Positions 1 to 10,944 are shown, counted from the first letter of the stretch. The stretch: 36,453 nucleotides of DNA from Actinomycetes bacterium (GCA_021802485.1 JAJZXF010000013.1:5854-42306); one strand, 5' to 3'. The notes: generated by a model from the letters alone, not told the origin. Program-made: numbers and translations.

Positions 1-252
1 AGCTACCCCAGATGGAAAGGGTTACTGGTTTGTAGCATCAGACGGCGGCATCTTCAGCTTCGGCGATGCTCACTTCTTTGGCTCGATGGGTGCAAAGCCT
101 TTGAACAAGCCAATTGTCGGCATGGCAGCTACCCCAGATGGAAAGGGTTACTGGTTTGTAGCATCAGACGGCGGCATCTTCAGCTTCGGCGATGCTCACT
201 TCTTTGGCTCGATGGGTGCAAAGCCTTTGAACAAGCCAATTGTCGGCATGGC
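1..252 (+). repeat. Two exact 126-bp tandem coding repeats
   Basis: Bases 1-126 and 127-252 are identical in every position I compared. The period is 42 codons, so the array stays in frame. Identity that includes third codon positions points to recent duplication or gene conversion. The array probably continues to the left of the window. Confidence 0.95.
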
Positions 253-262
253 ATCGGTATAG
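1..262 (+). CDS. GYW[FL]V-repeat secreted protein, C-terminal fragment
   Basis: The reading frame is open from the left edge (frame of base 2) to a TAG at 260-262, so only the C-terminal end is present. It encodes two identical 42-residue units with the core [20 protein letters not shown] followed by [16 protein letters not shown]. The same repeat family recurs at 15.6-16.4 kb and 17.4-17.9 kb in this window. Such repeats are known to me from actinobacterial exoproteins and are presumed beta-propeller-like or wall-associated modules; no catalytic residues are visible. The missing N-terminus should carry a signal peptide and further repeats. Function is unknown. The frame and repeat are certain; localisation is inferred from the relatives at 14-18 kb. 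Confidence 0.8.
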   Translation, partial: ATPDGKGYWFVASDGGIFSFGDAHFFGSMGAKPLNKPIVGMAATPDGKGYWFVASDGGIFSFGDAHFFGSMGAKPLNKPIVGMASV

Positions 263-439
263 GCCGATAGCCGGCATTGCATCGACCCGCTCTCCGCACC
301 CGGCGCACTCGGGCGATTGCAGCTCTTTGTGGGAAGCTCACTGATGCGGAGATCACCTATGCCGGGATGAACCTCGTGCTGCACTATTCGGTCAAGGACG
401 CCTCTCGCATCACGTGAACTTGATCACCATGTCAGGTGT

Positions 440-470
440 CCTGGATTCAGGGTCCCCTCAAGGATCCAGG
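440..470 (-). terminator. Possible ftsH terminator hairpin
   Basis: CCTGGAT (440-446) and ATCCAGG (464-470) form a 7-bp inverted repeat just beyond the ftsH stop codon on the minus strand. The loop is long (17 nt) and no clear U-run follows, so this is a weak terminator candidate. The rest of 263-478 shows nothing recognisable. Confidence 0.3.
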
Positions 471-478
471 TAGCGAGG

Positions 479-2473
479 TTACTGAGTGTCGCGAACAGCG
501 ATCGTGATTGTCGGGTCCGGAGAACCGTTTGGGTTCGTGGGCTGCGTTGGGAGTTCGCGCGTCGGCTGCTCGGGTTGTGCTGTGACTCCGGCTTCCTTAG
601 CGGTGTTCACCAGGTGGATCACCTCACTGCCGTCGATCGTCTCTTTTTTCAATAGAGCAGTGGCAAGGGCGACGAGTCCCGCTTTGTTGTCGGTGAGGAG
701 CTTCATCGCCCGTTCTTCTTGTTCGCGAAGGATTCGCTCTACCTCTTCGTCTATCACGCGGCTTGTGCTCTCGGAGTAGTCGCGGGAGTGGAGAAGATCC
801 TCGCCCAAGAAGACCATTCCCTGAGATCCCCACGCCATAGGGCCGATCTGGTTGCTCATGCCCCACTCTCGCACCATCTTTCGAGCAAGTTCAGTATTGC
901 CCACGAGATCATTGCTCGCGCCCGTGGACAGATCACCGTAAATGATCATCTCAGCGGCGCGACCACCCATACGGACCGCGAGGGAGTCCTCGATATGGCC
1001 ACGGGGATAGATGTGACGTTCTTCGATTGGCAGCTGCTGAGTTACACCCAACGCCATGCCGGTGGGCAGGATCGTAACCTTGTGAACCGGATCTGCATTT
1101 GGCAGGGTGCAGGCAAGGACCGCGTGACCTGCCTCATGGTAGGCGACGCGCTCTTTCTCCTCGTCGGACAGGACGAGACTCTCGCGTCGTTGACCCATCA
1201 AGACACGGTCTCTCGCGGCTTCGAAGTCTCTCGTCTCAATTTGTGCGCTTCCCCTCCGAACTGCGTGCAGCGCTGCTTCGTTGACGAGGTTCGCTAGGTC
1301 TGCACCGCTCATCCCCGGGGTCCCTCTCGCAAGTATGGAGAGGTCGACGTCTTGTGCAACCCGCTTGTCCTTGCAGTGGACTTGGATAATGGGCAACCGC
1401 TCCTCGAGGTCGGGGAGCGGGACGACGATCTGGCGATCAAAACGCCCAGGTCGAAGCAGCGCGGGATCGAGGATATCCGGGCGGTTAGTTGCTGCCATCA
1501 TGACGATGCCCTCGGTGGCGTCGAAGCCGTCCATCTCCGAGAGCATCTGGTTTAGAGTCTGCTCCCTCTCATCGTGGCCCCCACCGAGCCCCGCTCCTCT
1601 CTTGCGGCCGATCGAGTCGACCTCGTCCACGAAGATGATTGCCGGTGCTTGCTTGCGAGCGACCTGAAACATGTCTCTGACGCGGCTCGCACCAACACCT
1701 ACGAACATCTCCATGAAGTCTGACCCGCTGACGGACATGAACGGAACGCCAGCCTCGCCTGCTACTGCCCTGGCAAGGAGGGTCTTTCCGGTTCCAGGCG
1801 GTCCGACAAGGAGGATTCCCTTCGGAATCCGGGCACCGATATCTCTGAAGCGTCCGGGCTGTTTCAAGAAGTCGACAACCTCGCTGATCTCCTGTTTGAC
1901 TCCCGGGTAGCCTGCGACATCGGCGAAGGTCGTGTGCGGTCGCTCGGTGCTGTACGTTTTCGCTTTTGAACGTCCGATCGACATGATGCCGGACATCTGC
2001 CCCTGGAGCCTGCGGTTGAGCCATATGAACGCGCCCACAAGCAACAAGATGATAAGGACCTCTGGCAGGAGTGTGGCGAGAAGGCTGGAACTCGGGGTGG
2101 TGTAGCTTACCTGTACCCCAGCAGCAAGCATCGCGTCCGTCTCTGCGCTTGTGGATGGATCAGGACCGTCGACTGTGTAGGATGCGCCGCTCTTGAGCTT
2201 TCCAGTCACAACTCCGTTGGTGTTGTTCACGGTTGCAGTGGCTACTTGCTTGTTCTTTAGAGTGGCCAGGAAACTCGTATAGCTGATGGACGTGGTCGTT
2301 TTGTTTGAGAAGAGACTTGGCAGGAACAGCACGGCAATTGCGAGGCCAGCCAGCGCGATGAACAGCCACCTCCGGCTTTGATCGCCGCGGCCGGGCGGGT
2401 CGTGGGGTGGCGCACCCGGCATCCGCGGGCGGCCCGGGTCTGGTGGTCGCAAATCAGAAGGCTGGCGGCTCAT
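479..2473 (-). CDS. ftsH: ATP-dependent zinc metalloprotease FtsH
   Basis: Membrane-anchored AAA+ protease that degrades misfolded membrane proteins and short-lived regulators. It has 664 residues, normal for the family. A proline-rich cytosolic tail (1-35) precedes TM1 (about 36-55), an extracytoplasmic domain (56-130) and TM2 (about 132-152). The AAA domain carries Walker A GPPGTGKT (224-231), Walker B IIFVDE (279-284), the second region of homology AATNRPD and the arginine-finger segment RPGRFDR (341-347). The peptidase has the zinc motif HEAGH (446-450), with D522 in the expected third-ligand position. The C-terminal tail is rich in Pro and Thr. The start ATG at 2471-2473 has a modest GGAAGA ribosome binding site. 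It is transcribed alone, divergently from the CPBP gene. Confidence 0.98.
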   Translation of the reverse strand: MSRQPSDLRPPDPGRPRMPGAPPHDPPGRGDQSRRWLFIALAGLAIAVLFLPSLFSNKTTTSISYTSFLATLKNKQVATATVNNTNGVVTGKLKSGASYTVDGPDPSTSAETDAMLAAGVQVSYTTPSSSLLATLLPEVLIILLLVGAFIWLNRRLQGQMSGIMSIGRSKAKTYSTERPHTTFADVAGYPGVKQEISEVVDFLKQPGRFRDIGARIPKGILLVGPPGTGKTLLARAVAGEAGVPFMSVSGSDFMEMFVGVGASRVRDMFQVARKQAPAIIFVDEVDSIGRKRGAGLGGGHDEREQTLNQMLSEMDGFDATEGIVMMAATNRPDILDPALLRPGRFDRQIVVPLPDLEERLPIIQVHCKDKRVAQDVDLSILARGTPGMSGADLANLVNEAALHAVRRGSAQIETRDFEAARDRVLMGQRRESLVLSDEEKERVAYHEAGHAVLACTLPNADPVHKVTILPTGMALGVTQQLPIEERHIYPRGHIEDSLAVRMGGRAAEMIIYGDLSTGASNDLVGNTELARKMVREWGMSNQIGPMAWGSQGMVFLGEDLLHSRDYSESTSRVIDEEVERILREQEERAMKLLTDNKAGLVALATALLKKETIDGSEVIHLVNTAKEAGVTAQPEQPTRELPTQPTNPNGSPDPTITIAVRDTQ

Positions 2474-2744
2474 TATCTTCCATCGTATGCGCCTTGGGGG
2501 CGCTTGGATCGGTCGGGTATCGCGGGATCAGGCATCAATCGGGTTTCTCGTGTATTCGCACGTCGTCAATGTAGACTAATCAGTGGGATGTGGTGGCATC
2601 TGGGGTTGCGGATTCCTAACCCGACGTGCTCTCGGTTACAACAAGGCATCTTAGCCGAGGCTGGAGGAAAACTTCTTTCTGGTTTGCAAGAGAGTTCCCA
2701 TGTCCCCCCTGGCGGTGACGTCGCGAGGCTCAGAAACCCACAGG

Positions 2745-2765
2745 TCGGAGCGCTCAGCGCTCCGA
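2745..2765. promoter_or_regulatory. Perfect 10-bp inverted repeat in the divergent ftsH/CPBP gap
   Basis: TCGGAGCGCT (2745-2754) and AGCGCTCCGA (2756-2765) are exact reverse complements around one central base. The site sits in the 352-bp gap between ftsH (-) and the CPBP protease (+), about 60 bp before the CPBP start. It could be an operator or an RNA hairpin. No upstream plus-strand gene needs a terminator here. The rest of the gap, apart from the repeats at 2806-2839, shows nothing I recognise. Confidence 0.5.
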
Positions 2766-2805
2766 TTTCCGGTTCGGACTGGCTGCTGGTAGTGCCTCTC
2801 TCGGC

Positions 2806-2839
2806 GAATCGCACTAGAGCTCTAGGTGAATCGCACTAG
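2806..2839. repeat. Direct repeat pair flanking a 12-bp palindrome at the CPBP start
   Basis: GAATCGCACTAG occurs at 2806-2817 and 2828-2839 (22-bp spacing, two helical turns). The perfect palindrome CTAGAGCTCTAG (2814-2825) overlaps the first copy and ends just before the second. The second copy overlaps the GTG at 2826, so either this is an operator over the transcription start or translation begins further downstream. Confidence 0.55.
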
Positions 2840-3680
2840 CCTCGTGGCAGTGACGCAAGGCATGGGAGGCATCAGCCCAGAAGACGGGCCAGACGAGGCT
2901 GGTAGCCAGGAGCCCATCCCAGGGACAAAACGTGACGCACTCATCTGGATGTTGGTAGCAGGTGTGGGCTTCATTGTTGGGGGTATCTTGAGCCAGGTTG
3001 GCGTAGTCGCGTGGGGACTTGCTAGCGGGGTTGGGAGCGCGAGCAGGCTTGCTCGGCTGGAGAGCTCAGCGATGCCGCCGGAGGGGTTGGTCTTGTGCAA
3101 CTTGGTTGGGTTGTGGGTCGGCCTAATCGGCGCGGCGCTTGTGGTCTCCAGGTTGCGTGGGACCCGCAGGTTTGCGAAGGACATGGGGCTTGCAATAAGG
3201 CTTTGGCCCGATGTGCCCTTGGGGCTTGTGGCTGGAGCGATGCTCCAGCTTGTGGTGATCCCGGTTCTCTACGTTCCGTTTATTCATCTCATTCCGAATC
3301 TCAAACATCAGTTCTCCCGTCCTGCAGAACGGCTTGGTGGAGCATCCCACGGCAATGGTGTGTTACTTCTGGCCCTGTTTGTAGCGGTCATCGCTCCGAT
3401 CGTGGAGGAGATCTTCTTCAGGGGAGTCTTGATGCGCTCCCTTGAAGGTCTGTCCAGATCTGCAGGAAGGTTCGTGTCATGGATGGTGCCTGTTGTTGGG
3501 TCAGCGTTGCTGTTCGGCCTTGCGCATTTTGAGCCACTCCAGTTCATGGGCCTTGTGGTGTTGGGACTCGTGCTTGCGATAATCGCTCGAAGGACCAGAA
3601 GGCTCGGTCTCGGGATCGTTGCCCACGCGGCCTTCAATGGGTTTGCGTTGTTCGAGTTTTTCCACGTTCATCTGGGCTGA
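2826..3680 (+). CDS. CPBP family intramembrane glutamic metalloprotease (Abi/Rce1-like)
   Basis: Polytopic membrane protein of up to 284 residues. The diagnostic Abi/CPBP motifs are present: VEEIFFRG (adjacent glutamates plus Arg) near residues 197-204 and FGLAHF, which supplies a histidine, near 229-234. Hydrophobic segments begin near residue 38 and recur to the C-terminus. Relatives process prenylated or peptide substrates, or take part in bacteriocin self-immunity; the substrate here cannot be predicted. The start is uncertain: GTG 2826 lies within a repeat, and GTG 2844 or ATG 2862 are in-frame alternatives that remove only a hydrophilic leader. No good ribosome binding site distinguishes them. 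It stands alone upstream of the GT-C-like gene, 164 bp away. Confidence 0.85.
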   Translation: MNRTSLVAVTQGMGGISPEDGPDEAGSQEPIPGTKRDALIWMLVAGVGFIVGGILSQVGVVAWGLASGVGSASRLARLESSAMPPEGLVLCNLVGLWVGLIGAALVVSRLRGTRRFAKDMGLAIRLWPDVPLGLVAGAMLQLVVIPVLYVPFIHLIPNLKHQFSRPAERLGGASHGNGVLLLALFVAVIAPIVEEIFFRGVLMRSLEGLSRSAGRFVSWMVPVVGSALLFGLAHFEPLQFMGLVVLGLVLAIIARRTRRLGLGIVAHAAFNGFALFEFFHVHLG

Positions 3681-3844
3681 TGTCGCTCGACGGTTACAAC
3701 GAGCCCACGAGTCCGGGCAACTGGTGCAGTCCCGTTCATGTTCATCGGACCCGCGCCCGTTCGCGAGCCAAGGTGCGCAAGTATCGTGTGGAATGCGATG
3801 GTCGTTGATCGCTCGCCGGTTTGGTGAGGTGTAAGGCTGGAATA

Positions 3845-6175
3845 ATGAAGGCTCGCCTGCGAAAGCGCTACGGTCGTGTGCTAACGGCGTTTAGGCAGCC
3901 CAGCCGGGCGGGGGTGGTCTCGATAATCACGGTTGGAGCAGCCACGGCGATCGTCCTATGGCAGCTGCACCCGTCGCTGCTTCTAGCGAATACCACAGCG
4001 ACCGGAGGCGACACAGGTGCCCATGTGGCGCTTCCCGCGTACATGAAGGCACATCTGCTCAATCACCTGCGCCTTACGGGTTGGAGCCCAGAGTGGTTCG
4101 CGGGATTTCCGGTCTTTACGTTCTATTTCCCGCTGCCGAGTCTCATGATAGCTCTGGTGAGCTACCTGATCCCGTACAACATTGCATTCAAGCTTGTGAC
4201 TGTGCTTGGGTCGCTCACCCTCCCGCTCGCCGCTTGGGCGTTCGGGAGGCTTTTCGGAGCACGGCGGCCGGTGCCTGAGTGCCTGGCGGTTGCGACCCTT
4301 CCGTTCTTGTTCGACCAGACGTACCAGATATTGGGGGGGAACATAGCTTCGACCCTCGCAGGCGAGTATGCGTTCTCACTCTCGCTCTCCATTGCCTTTG
4401 TTTTTCTCGGACTTGTATCGCGGGGCATGCAGACCGGGCGCCACCGAGCTAGTGCGGCCTTGCTCCTTGCACTGTGTGTTCTCGCGCACGTCGTGCCAGC
4501 GTTCTACGCCGCCGCTGGGGCAGTTGTGATTACTCTTATGAGCCCCTCCTGGCGCCGGTTGCGCTGGTCGGTGACTGTCGGGATGACAAGCCTCGCGCTC
4601 GTCGCGTTCTGGATGCTTCCGTTCGTCGCAGAGATCCGTTACACGTCGAACATGGGTTGGGTGAACGTCACGAACTATGTTCACCGGCTATTTCCCGAGT
4701 ACAGGTGGTGGGTCCTCGTGCTTGCTGTTATCGGAGCGCTAGGGGCCGTCGTCTGGAAGGAGAAGGTTGGGATTTTCCTGGCGATCATGGCTGGAATCTC
4801 CGTTCTCGGGTTTCGCTTCGCGCCCCAGAGCAAGCTTTACAACGCGAGGCTCTTGCCGTTTTGGGTCGTCTCGGAGTACCTCCTGGCCGGTTTCGGGTTC
4901 GCCTTCCTCGCCACATCTTGTATCCAGCTATGGCGTCGATCTTCTCGCGGTGTCGCTGGCGAGAGCCGATCCGGTTCCGGGACTGAAGGCAATGTGCTGC
5001 CATCAGGTGCGAAAAGGGCTGTGCCGGGTGCGGTTTCCGTGCCGCTGGCTGCGCTGGTGTTAGGGTGTGCGGCTGTCCTGGTGCCGCTTACGGTCGGGAT
5101 GCCTGCGTCCCTGCTTACCCGCAATCAAGGCGTGTTGGCCCCTGCAAAGAGCTATGTGAGCTCCTGGGTCAACTGGAATTACACCGGATATCAGGGCAAG
5201 CCCGCCTATCGCGAGTACAGCTCGCTCATGCGAACGATGGCGAGGCTGGGAAAGCGCTACGGGTGCGGGCGGGCTATGTGGGAGTACTCGAGTTCACTCA
5301 ACAGGTTCGGTACCACCGAAGCGCTCATGCTGCTCCCCTACTGGACCCACGGATGCATCGATTCAATGGAAGGTCTGTTGTTCGAGTCCTCGGCCACCAC
5401 CCCCTATCACTTCATCAATCAGGCGCAGCTGTCTGCGCATCCCGACTATGCGATGGTGGGTCTTCCCTACCCGCCGCTACAGGTCACTCAAGGGGTAGAG
5501 CATCTGCAGATGCTCGGCGTTCGCTACTTCATGGCATCCTCGAAGGTTGTCCGTGCTGCCGCGGCGAGGGATCCCGCACTTACGCTCGTTGCAAAGAGCG
5601 GTCCATGGCGATACCCGCCGGGTTCCTATGGGGGTACTTATACATGGGACATCTACCTGGTGCATGATTCGAGCACGGTCGTCGGACTCCACACCCAGCC
5701 AGTCGTTGCACGTGGGGTCGCGGTGGGAGGCAGGGCTTGGCAGCAGGCATCTTTGTCGTGGTATGACGACCCAGCGAGGTGGAGCGTGCTGATGGCCGCA
5801 AGCGGACCAAGCTCCTGGCCGAGGGTCTCGCGGAGCGACGCCCATCCTCCGGTGCGATCTGTGCGGTATGCACAGGTGAGCCACATAGTCACTTCGAGTG
5901 ACACCATACGGTTCCATGTGAACGTCACGGGTACCCCCGTGCTGGTGAAGACCTCCTACTTTCCCAATTGGCAGGCATCGGGCGCACGTGGGCCATGGCG
6001 CGTCATGCCGAACCTGATGGTAGTGATCCCGACGAGTCGTTCGGTTGTCCTGCATTACGGTTACACTCCGGTAGACCTTGTCGGGAGTGCGATCACCTTG
6101 ATCGGGCTGGCCTGTACTGCCTGGATTGCTCGCCGCCGCAGCTACGGGTTCGGGGGTGAACCGGATGTGGGATGA
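3845..6175 (+). CDS. GT-C-like polytopic membrane protein (PTPS-related membrane domain type)
   Basis: About 776 residues with many transmembrane segments in the first two thirds, then a large soluble extracytoplasmic part and a final C-terminal TM before a basic tail. After TM1 (about 24-40) comes a GGDTGAH motif (D56, H60) and a WFAGFPVFTFYFPLP segment. This resembles the acidic first-loop motif of GT-C lipid-linked glycosyltransferases and of the 6-pyruvoyl-tetrahydropterin-synthase-related membrane family. It probably transfers a sugar from a polyprenyl-phosphate donor outside the membrane. The phosphomannomutase overlaps its stop, which fits mannose-based glycan synthesis. I chose ATG 3845 over the upstream in-frame TTG 3821 because ATG is the stronger start codon; neither has an ideal ribosome binding site. 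The exact substrate is unknown. Confidence 0.75.
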   Translation: MKARLRKRYGRVLTAFRQPSRAGVVSIITVGAATAIVLWQLHPSLLLANTTATGGDTGAHVALPAYMKAHLLNHLRLTGWSPEWFAGFPVFTFYFPLPSLMIALVSYLIPYNIAFKLVTVLGSLTLPLAAWAFGRLFGARRPVPECLAVATLPFLFDQTYQILGGNIASTLAGEYAFSLSLSIAFVFLGLVSRGMQTGRHRASAALLLALCVLAHVVPAFYAAAGAVVITLMSPSWRRLRWSVTVGMTSLALVAFWMLPFVAEIRYTSNMGWVNVTNYVHRLFPEYRWWVLVLAVIGALGAVVWKEKVGIFLAIMAGISVLGFRFAPQSKLYNARLLPFWVVSEYLLAGFGFAFLATSCIQLWRRSSRGVAGESRSGSGTEGNVLPSGAKRAVPGAVSVPLAALVLGCAAVLVPLTVGMPASLLTRNQGVLAPAKSYVSSWVNWNYTGYQGKPAYREYSSLMRTMARLGKRYGCGRAMWEYSSSLNRFGTTEALMLLPYWTHGCIDSMEGLLFESSATTPYHFINQAQLSAHPDYAMVGLPYPPLQVTQGVEHLQMLGVRYFMASSKVVRAAAARDPALTLVAKSGPWRYPPGSYGGTYTWDIYLVHDSSTVVGLHTQPVVARGVAVGGRAWQQASLSWYDDPARWSVLMAASGPSSWPRVSRSDAHPPVRSVRYAQVSHIVTSSDTIRFHVNVTGTPVLVKTSYFPNWQASGARGPWRVMPNLMVVIPTSRSVVLHYGYTPVDLVGSAITLIGLACTAWIARRRSYGFGGEPDVG

Positions 6176-7677
6176 GGCCGGACGGGCACGAGTACCGGGT
6201 TGCCACTAGGCTGCCGAGTGCGATGAAGTCGTTCGAGGCTGTGTTCAAGGCATACGATGTCCGCGGTGTCGTACCAGCTGAGCTGGACGCTGACATGTGC
6301 CGCGCTATCGGCGTCGCGTTTGCGCGTTTCTGTGGATCGAAGCGGGTGATTGTCGCGCGAGATGCGCGTGCTTCCGGAGTGGAGCTGGCCGCTGCGTTCA
6401 TGGATGGCGTTCTTTCGGAGTGCGTTGAGATTGCAGACCTTGGTCTCGCGTCGACGGACATGCTCTATTTCGCGTCAGGCAAGCTTGACCTGCCAGCGGT
6501 GATGTTCACGGCATCACACAATCCCGGTCGCTACAACGGCATGAAGTTCTGTCTCGCAGGGGCACGTCCTATTGGCGTCGAGACTGGCCTGATGGATATC
6601 CGCTCGATAGCGGAGGCGGCCTACGACGCCGCGGCCGCGAGGGCCGACTCCAACCCGATCTCCGGCCGGGAGGTCCGTGACGCCACAGCTGCTGGCGCAC
6701 CAGAGGCAAGCGGACCATCAGGCGCGAAAGGTGTCGCACGTGCAGCGAAAGTCGACCTGCTTCAGGATTTCGCGGAGCATGTGCGTTCGTTCGTGGACCT
6801 CTCCGTCCTGCGCCCACTTAAGGTTGTCGCTGATGTTGCCAACGGGATGGGTGGTCTGGTCGTGCCGCGGGTTTTCGAGGAGCTACCGTTTGACCTGCAT
6901 ATTCTGTACCCGGAGCTTGACGGGACATTCCCCAATCACCCGGCAGATCCGATCCAGCCCGAGAACCTCGAAGATCTGAAGGCGGAAGTATTGTCGCGGG
7001 AAGCGGACGTGGGTCTTGCTTTCGATGGCGACGCGGACAGGGTGTTTCTGGTGGATGAAAAGGCGGAGGGCGTCTCGGGCTCGCTGACCACAGCGCTCGT
7101 TGCCAAGGCGATGCTCGCGAAACAGCCAGGCTCCACAATCCTTCACAACCTCATCTGTTCAAAGGTGGTCCCAGAGGTGATCGCCGAGAATGGCGGCACT
7201 GCGGTGCGGACCCGAGTGGGCCATTCATTCATCAAGGGGATCATGGCATCGACTGATGCAGTGTTCGGAGGAGAGCACTCCGGGCATTATTACTTTCGCG
7301 ATAACTTCAGAGCGGACTCGGGGCTCATCGCGGCGTTGCTGGTTCTGGAGGTGATGTCCGTCGCGGGCAAGCCACTTTCGGAACTCGTGTCGGAGTTCCG
7401 CCGCTATGCAAGCTCGGGGGAGATCAACTTCACTGTCGCGGACCCCGCGTCAGCGGTTGAGTCCGCTGCTGCGCTGTATGCTTCGAGCGGTGCGGACGTA
7501 GATCTAATGGACGGGCTGACAGTGGTGATGGGCAACTGGTGGTTCAACCTGCGCCCGTCCAACACAGAGCCGCTGCTGCGGCTGAATGTCGAGGCGCCGA
7601 CGGAGGAAGAGTGCTTGCGCAGGGTGGGCGAGGTGCGCTCCAGCCTGGAAGATGCAAAGCTTCTCGGGAACAAATAG
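6172..7677 (+). CDS. manB: Phosphomannomutase/phosphoglucomutase
   Basis: Alpha-D-phosphohexomutase interconverting hexose 6- and 1-phosphate, which feeds GDP-mannose. It has 501 residues. Visible motifs are the phosphoserine loop TASHNP (113-118, S115), the metal loop DGDADR (285-290), the sugar-specificity loop GEHSG (367-371) and the phosphate-binding RPSNTEP (461-467). A Gly/Ala-rich low-complexity insert at about 160-192 separates domains 1 and 2 and is unlike the compact E. coli-type enzyme. The ATG overlaps the preceding stop (ATGA), indicating translational coupling; a later in-frame ATG at residue 18 lies closer to the conserved KAYDVRG start and could be the true N-terminus. Phosphomannomutase versus phosphoglucomutase preference cannot be read from sequence; the SIS isomerase downstream favours mannose use. 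Confidence 0.93.
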   Translation: MRPDGHEYRVATRLPSAMKSFEAVFKAYDVRGVVPAELDADMCRAIGVAFARFCGSKRVIVARDARASGVELAAAFMDGVLSECVEIADLGLASTDMLYFASGKLDLPAVMFTASHNPGRYNGMKFCLAGARPIGVETGLMDIRSIAEAAYDAAAARADSNPISGREVRDATAAGAPEASGPSGAKGVARAAKVDLLQDFAEHVRSFVDLSVLRPLKVVADVANGMGGLVVPRVFEELPFDLHILYPELDGTFPNHPADPIQPENLEDLKAEVLSREADVGLAFDGDADRVFLVDEKAEGVSGSLTTALVAKAMLAKQPGSTILHNLICSKVVPEVIAENGGTAVRTRVGHSFIKGIMASTDAVFGGEHSGHYYFRDNFRADSGLIAALLVLEVMSVAGKPLSELVSEFRRYASSGEINFTVADPASAVESAAALYASSGADVDLMDGLTVVMGNWWFNLRPSNTEPLLRLNVEAPTEEECLRRVGEVRSSLEDAKLLGNK

Positions 7678-7871
7678 CGCGATATCTGCAACTGTCTCTT
7701 GCGCTTGTGAATATCGCCTGGTGTTCCTAGCGAGGTCCGCTGGAACAGGGTCGAAGGTGGAAGAGAACGCGAAACCGATGAGGACAATGACGATGAGGAC
7801 AACACAAGACCTAATTGGAGTCGACATGGGCTGCTTGAGGAGGCTTTGCGCTCTGGGAGGTGCGAGCTGAG

Positions 7872-8117
7872 ATGTCACTGGATCCCCTGTTGCTTGAGAT
7901 ACTCGCCTGCCCGCAGGACAAGGGACCGCTTTATTACTTTCCCGACGGGGAGTTTCTTTACAACCCCCGGCTTCGGCGTCGCTACCTGGTTCGAGATGGC
8001 ATACCGGTGATGCTCGTGGACGAAGCAGAGAACGTTGATGCCTCTGAGCACGAACGGCTGATGCAGGAGGTGTCCGCCAAGAACCTGCGCCCTACCTTCG
8101 ATCAGGGGTCGCGGTGA
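7872..8117 (+). CDS. Trm112-like small protein (UPF0434 type)
   Basis: About 81 residues with the family pattern LLEILACPxxKGPL, then YNPRLRRRYLVRDGIPVML. In Trm112 proteins CPxC pairs bind zinc; here the first pair reads CPQD, so one cysteine is lost, as I recall for actinobacterial members. The exact role is unknown; related proteins activate methyltransferases. I chose ATG 7872 because GGGAGG (7855-7860) lies 11 nt upstream, whereas the in-frame GTG at 7860 would overlap that site. The stop overlaps the next gene's GTG (GTGA). It sits between phosphomannomutase and the SIS isomerase, matching the actinobacterial manB cluster. Confidence 0.85.
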   Translation: MSLDPLLLEILACPQDKGPLYYFPDGEFLYNPRLRRRYLVRDGIPVMLVDEAENVDASEHERLMQEVSAKNLRPTFDQGSR

Positions 8118-9175
8118 TCCGAAGACCCGGGGACATAGATTCCCTCGGGATGCTCGAGGCGGTCGCAGGTCTGCCGGAGCAGGTAGCTGAGGCGGCTAAT
8201 GCATCGAGGGGACTTTGCGGGCTGCCGGATCATGACGATGTGGAGAACGTTGTCGTTCTCGGAATGGGCGGGAGCGGCATGGCAGGCGAGGTGCTGCTCG
8301 CGGTTGCGGCACCGTTCATGGCAGTCCCGGTGTCGGTTGTGAACTCGTACACGCCGCCAGCCTTCATCGGCAGCGGCTCCCTGGTTTTTGCTGTGTCGTT
8401 CTCAGGTGACACCGAGGAAACTCTGGAAGCAGCTGAAGAGGCTGCTGGTGCTGGTGCGAGGATGGTAGTGGTCACCGGAGGTGGCAAGCTCGCGGAACTT
8501 GCAGCGCATATCGAAGCCCCAACGGTGCATCTTCCCGGTGGGATACCCCAGCCGCGTGCTGCTCTTGGAGCGATGGCAATCCCACCTCTCATGGTGCTGG
8601 AGGACATCGGGCTCTTCCGGGGCGCTACCCAGTGGGTCGCAGAGGCGGTGGCTCAGCTGGAGAGTCGAAGGGACTCGCTTATCGCTGGTGACGGGATGGT
8701 CGAGGAGATAGCGCAGCGGATAGGGCGGACCATACCCGTTATATACGGCGCTCAGGAACTGGGCGAGGTGGCAGCCAAGCGCTGGAAGAAGCAGGTCAAC
8801 GAGAATGCCAAGTCTCCTGCGTTCTGGTCCGTGTATCCTGAGCTTTGCCACAACGAAGTAGCAGGATGGGGCCAACACGGCGACGTGACGCGCCAGGTGA
8901 TGAGCGTTGTGAATCTCCGACATGATGCGGAGCATCCCCAGGTCAGCAAGCGCTACGAGATCGTTCGTGAGATTCTCGAGGAGTCCGTTGCGGACGTCAT
9001 AGACGTAAGAGCGCAGGGTGAGGGCGATCTCGCACAGCTCATGGACCTCGTGCTCATAGGTGACTTCGTCTCCTTGCATATGGCCTACACTGCAGGAGTT
9101 GACCCCGGTCCGGTTCCAGTCCTAGGTGACATGAAGAGGCGCCTCAGGCCCGAAGAAGAGCAGGCGGTCCGGTAG
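8114..9175 (+). CDS. Bifunctional phosphoglucose/phosphomannose isomerase (SIS domain)
   Basis: Protein of 353 residues converting glucose 6-phosphate or mannose 6-phosphate to fructose 6-phosphate. The N-terminal SIS sugar-binding half shows VVVLGMGGSGMAG (GMGGSG at 50-55) and SFSGDTEET (95-103). The C-terminal half carries the bacterial PGI C-terminal pattern NENAKSPAFW ending in ELCHNEVAGW, with the catalytic Glu/His region. Length matches the archaeal and actinobacterial bifunctional family. The start is GTG, coupled to the preceding stop. Together with the phosphomannomutase it gives a fructose-6-P to mannose-6-P to mannose-1-P route. No separate manA is seen, so this enzyme may supply mannose 6-phosphate. 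Confidence 0.93.
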   Translation: MIRRPGDIDSLGMLEAVAGLPEQVAEAANASRGLCGLPDHDDVENVVVLGMGGSGMAGEVLLAVAAPFMAVPVSVVNSYTPPAFIGSGSLVFAVSFSGDTEETLEAAEEAAGAGARMVVVTGGGKLAELAAHIEAPTVHLPGGIPQPRAALGAMAIPPLMVLEDIGLFRGATQWVAEAVAQLESRRDSLIAGDGMVEEIAQRIGRTIPVIYGAQELGEVAAKRWKKQVNENAKSPAFWSVYPELCHNEVAGWGQHGDVTRQVMSVVNLRHDAEHPQVSKRYEIVREILEESVADVIDVRAQGEGDLAQLMDLVLIGDFVSLHMAYTAGVDPGPVPVLGDMKRRLRPEEEQAVR

Positions 9176-9214
9176 TCTTTCGTCAAGCCTTCACCAGCAG
9201 GCAAGGAATGTTCG

Positions 9215-10600
<1,386 letters not shown>

Positions 10601-10944
10601 CACCCACCGGCTGCATCATCAGGTAGTTCTGAGACTGTGTCTGCGGCAGGAGGCTGCAAGCAGAACCTTCGCTGGAAAGAGCCAGGATCGTTCCTTCGAG
10701 TGACGCCAACTTGAATCGCTCGTGACCCTGGCGCTTCTCTGCGCCTTGGATCACACCCCCACGGAGATGGTCGCTTCCTGCAGAACGCGTCCGACGTGGT
10801 GTCCCTCGGGTTCGATGTGCTCTATGCGTTTGGTGACCCTATGTGTTGGTCGTACATCTGTTGGTGTTGTGTTGGTGCCTTTGAGCCAACCGACCCATGA
10901 GCGAGGGCATCGATTTGTACGACTGGCAGCTGGTGACGCCTTTT
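10601..10944. other. Intergenic region with no gene identified
   Basis: This 344-bp region lies between sahH (+) and a convergent secreted-protein gene (-). I see no convincing coding frame, strong hairpin or RNA gene. A minus-strand frame here runs into the 3' end of the neighbouring gene and has no recognisable motif. Confidence 0.5.

Noticed and set aside
196-384. 62-codon minus-strand ORF downstream of ftsH
   Set aside because: It overlaps the end of the GYWLV-repeat gene and lacks a ribosome binding site or recognisable protein character.
719-2024. Several long open frames opposite or within ftsH
   Set aside because: They are out-of-frame or antisense readings of a strongly conserved gene and have no ribosome binding sites or motifs.
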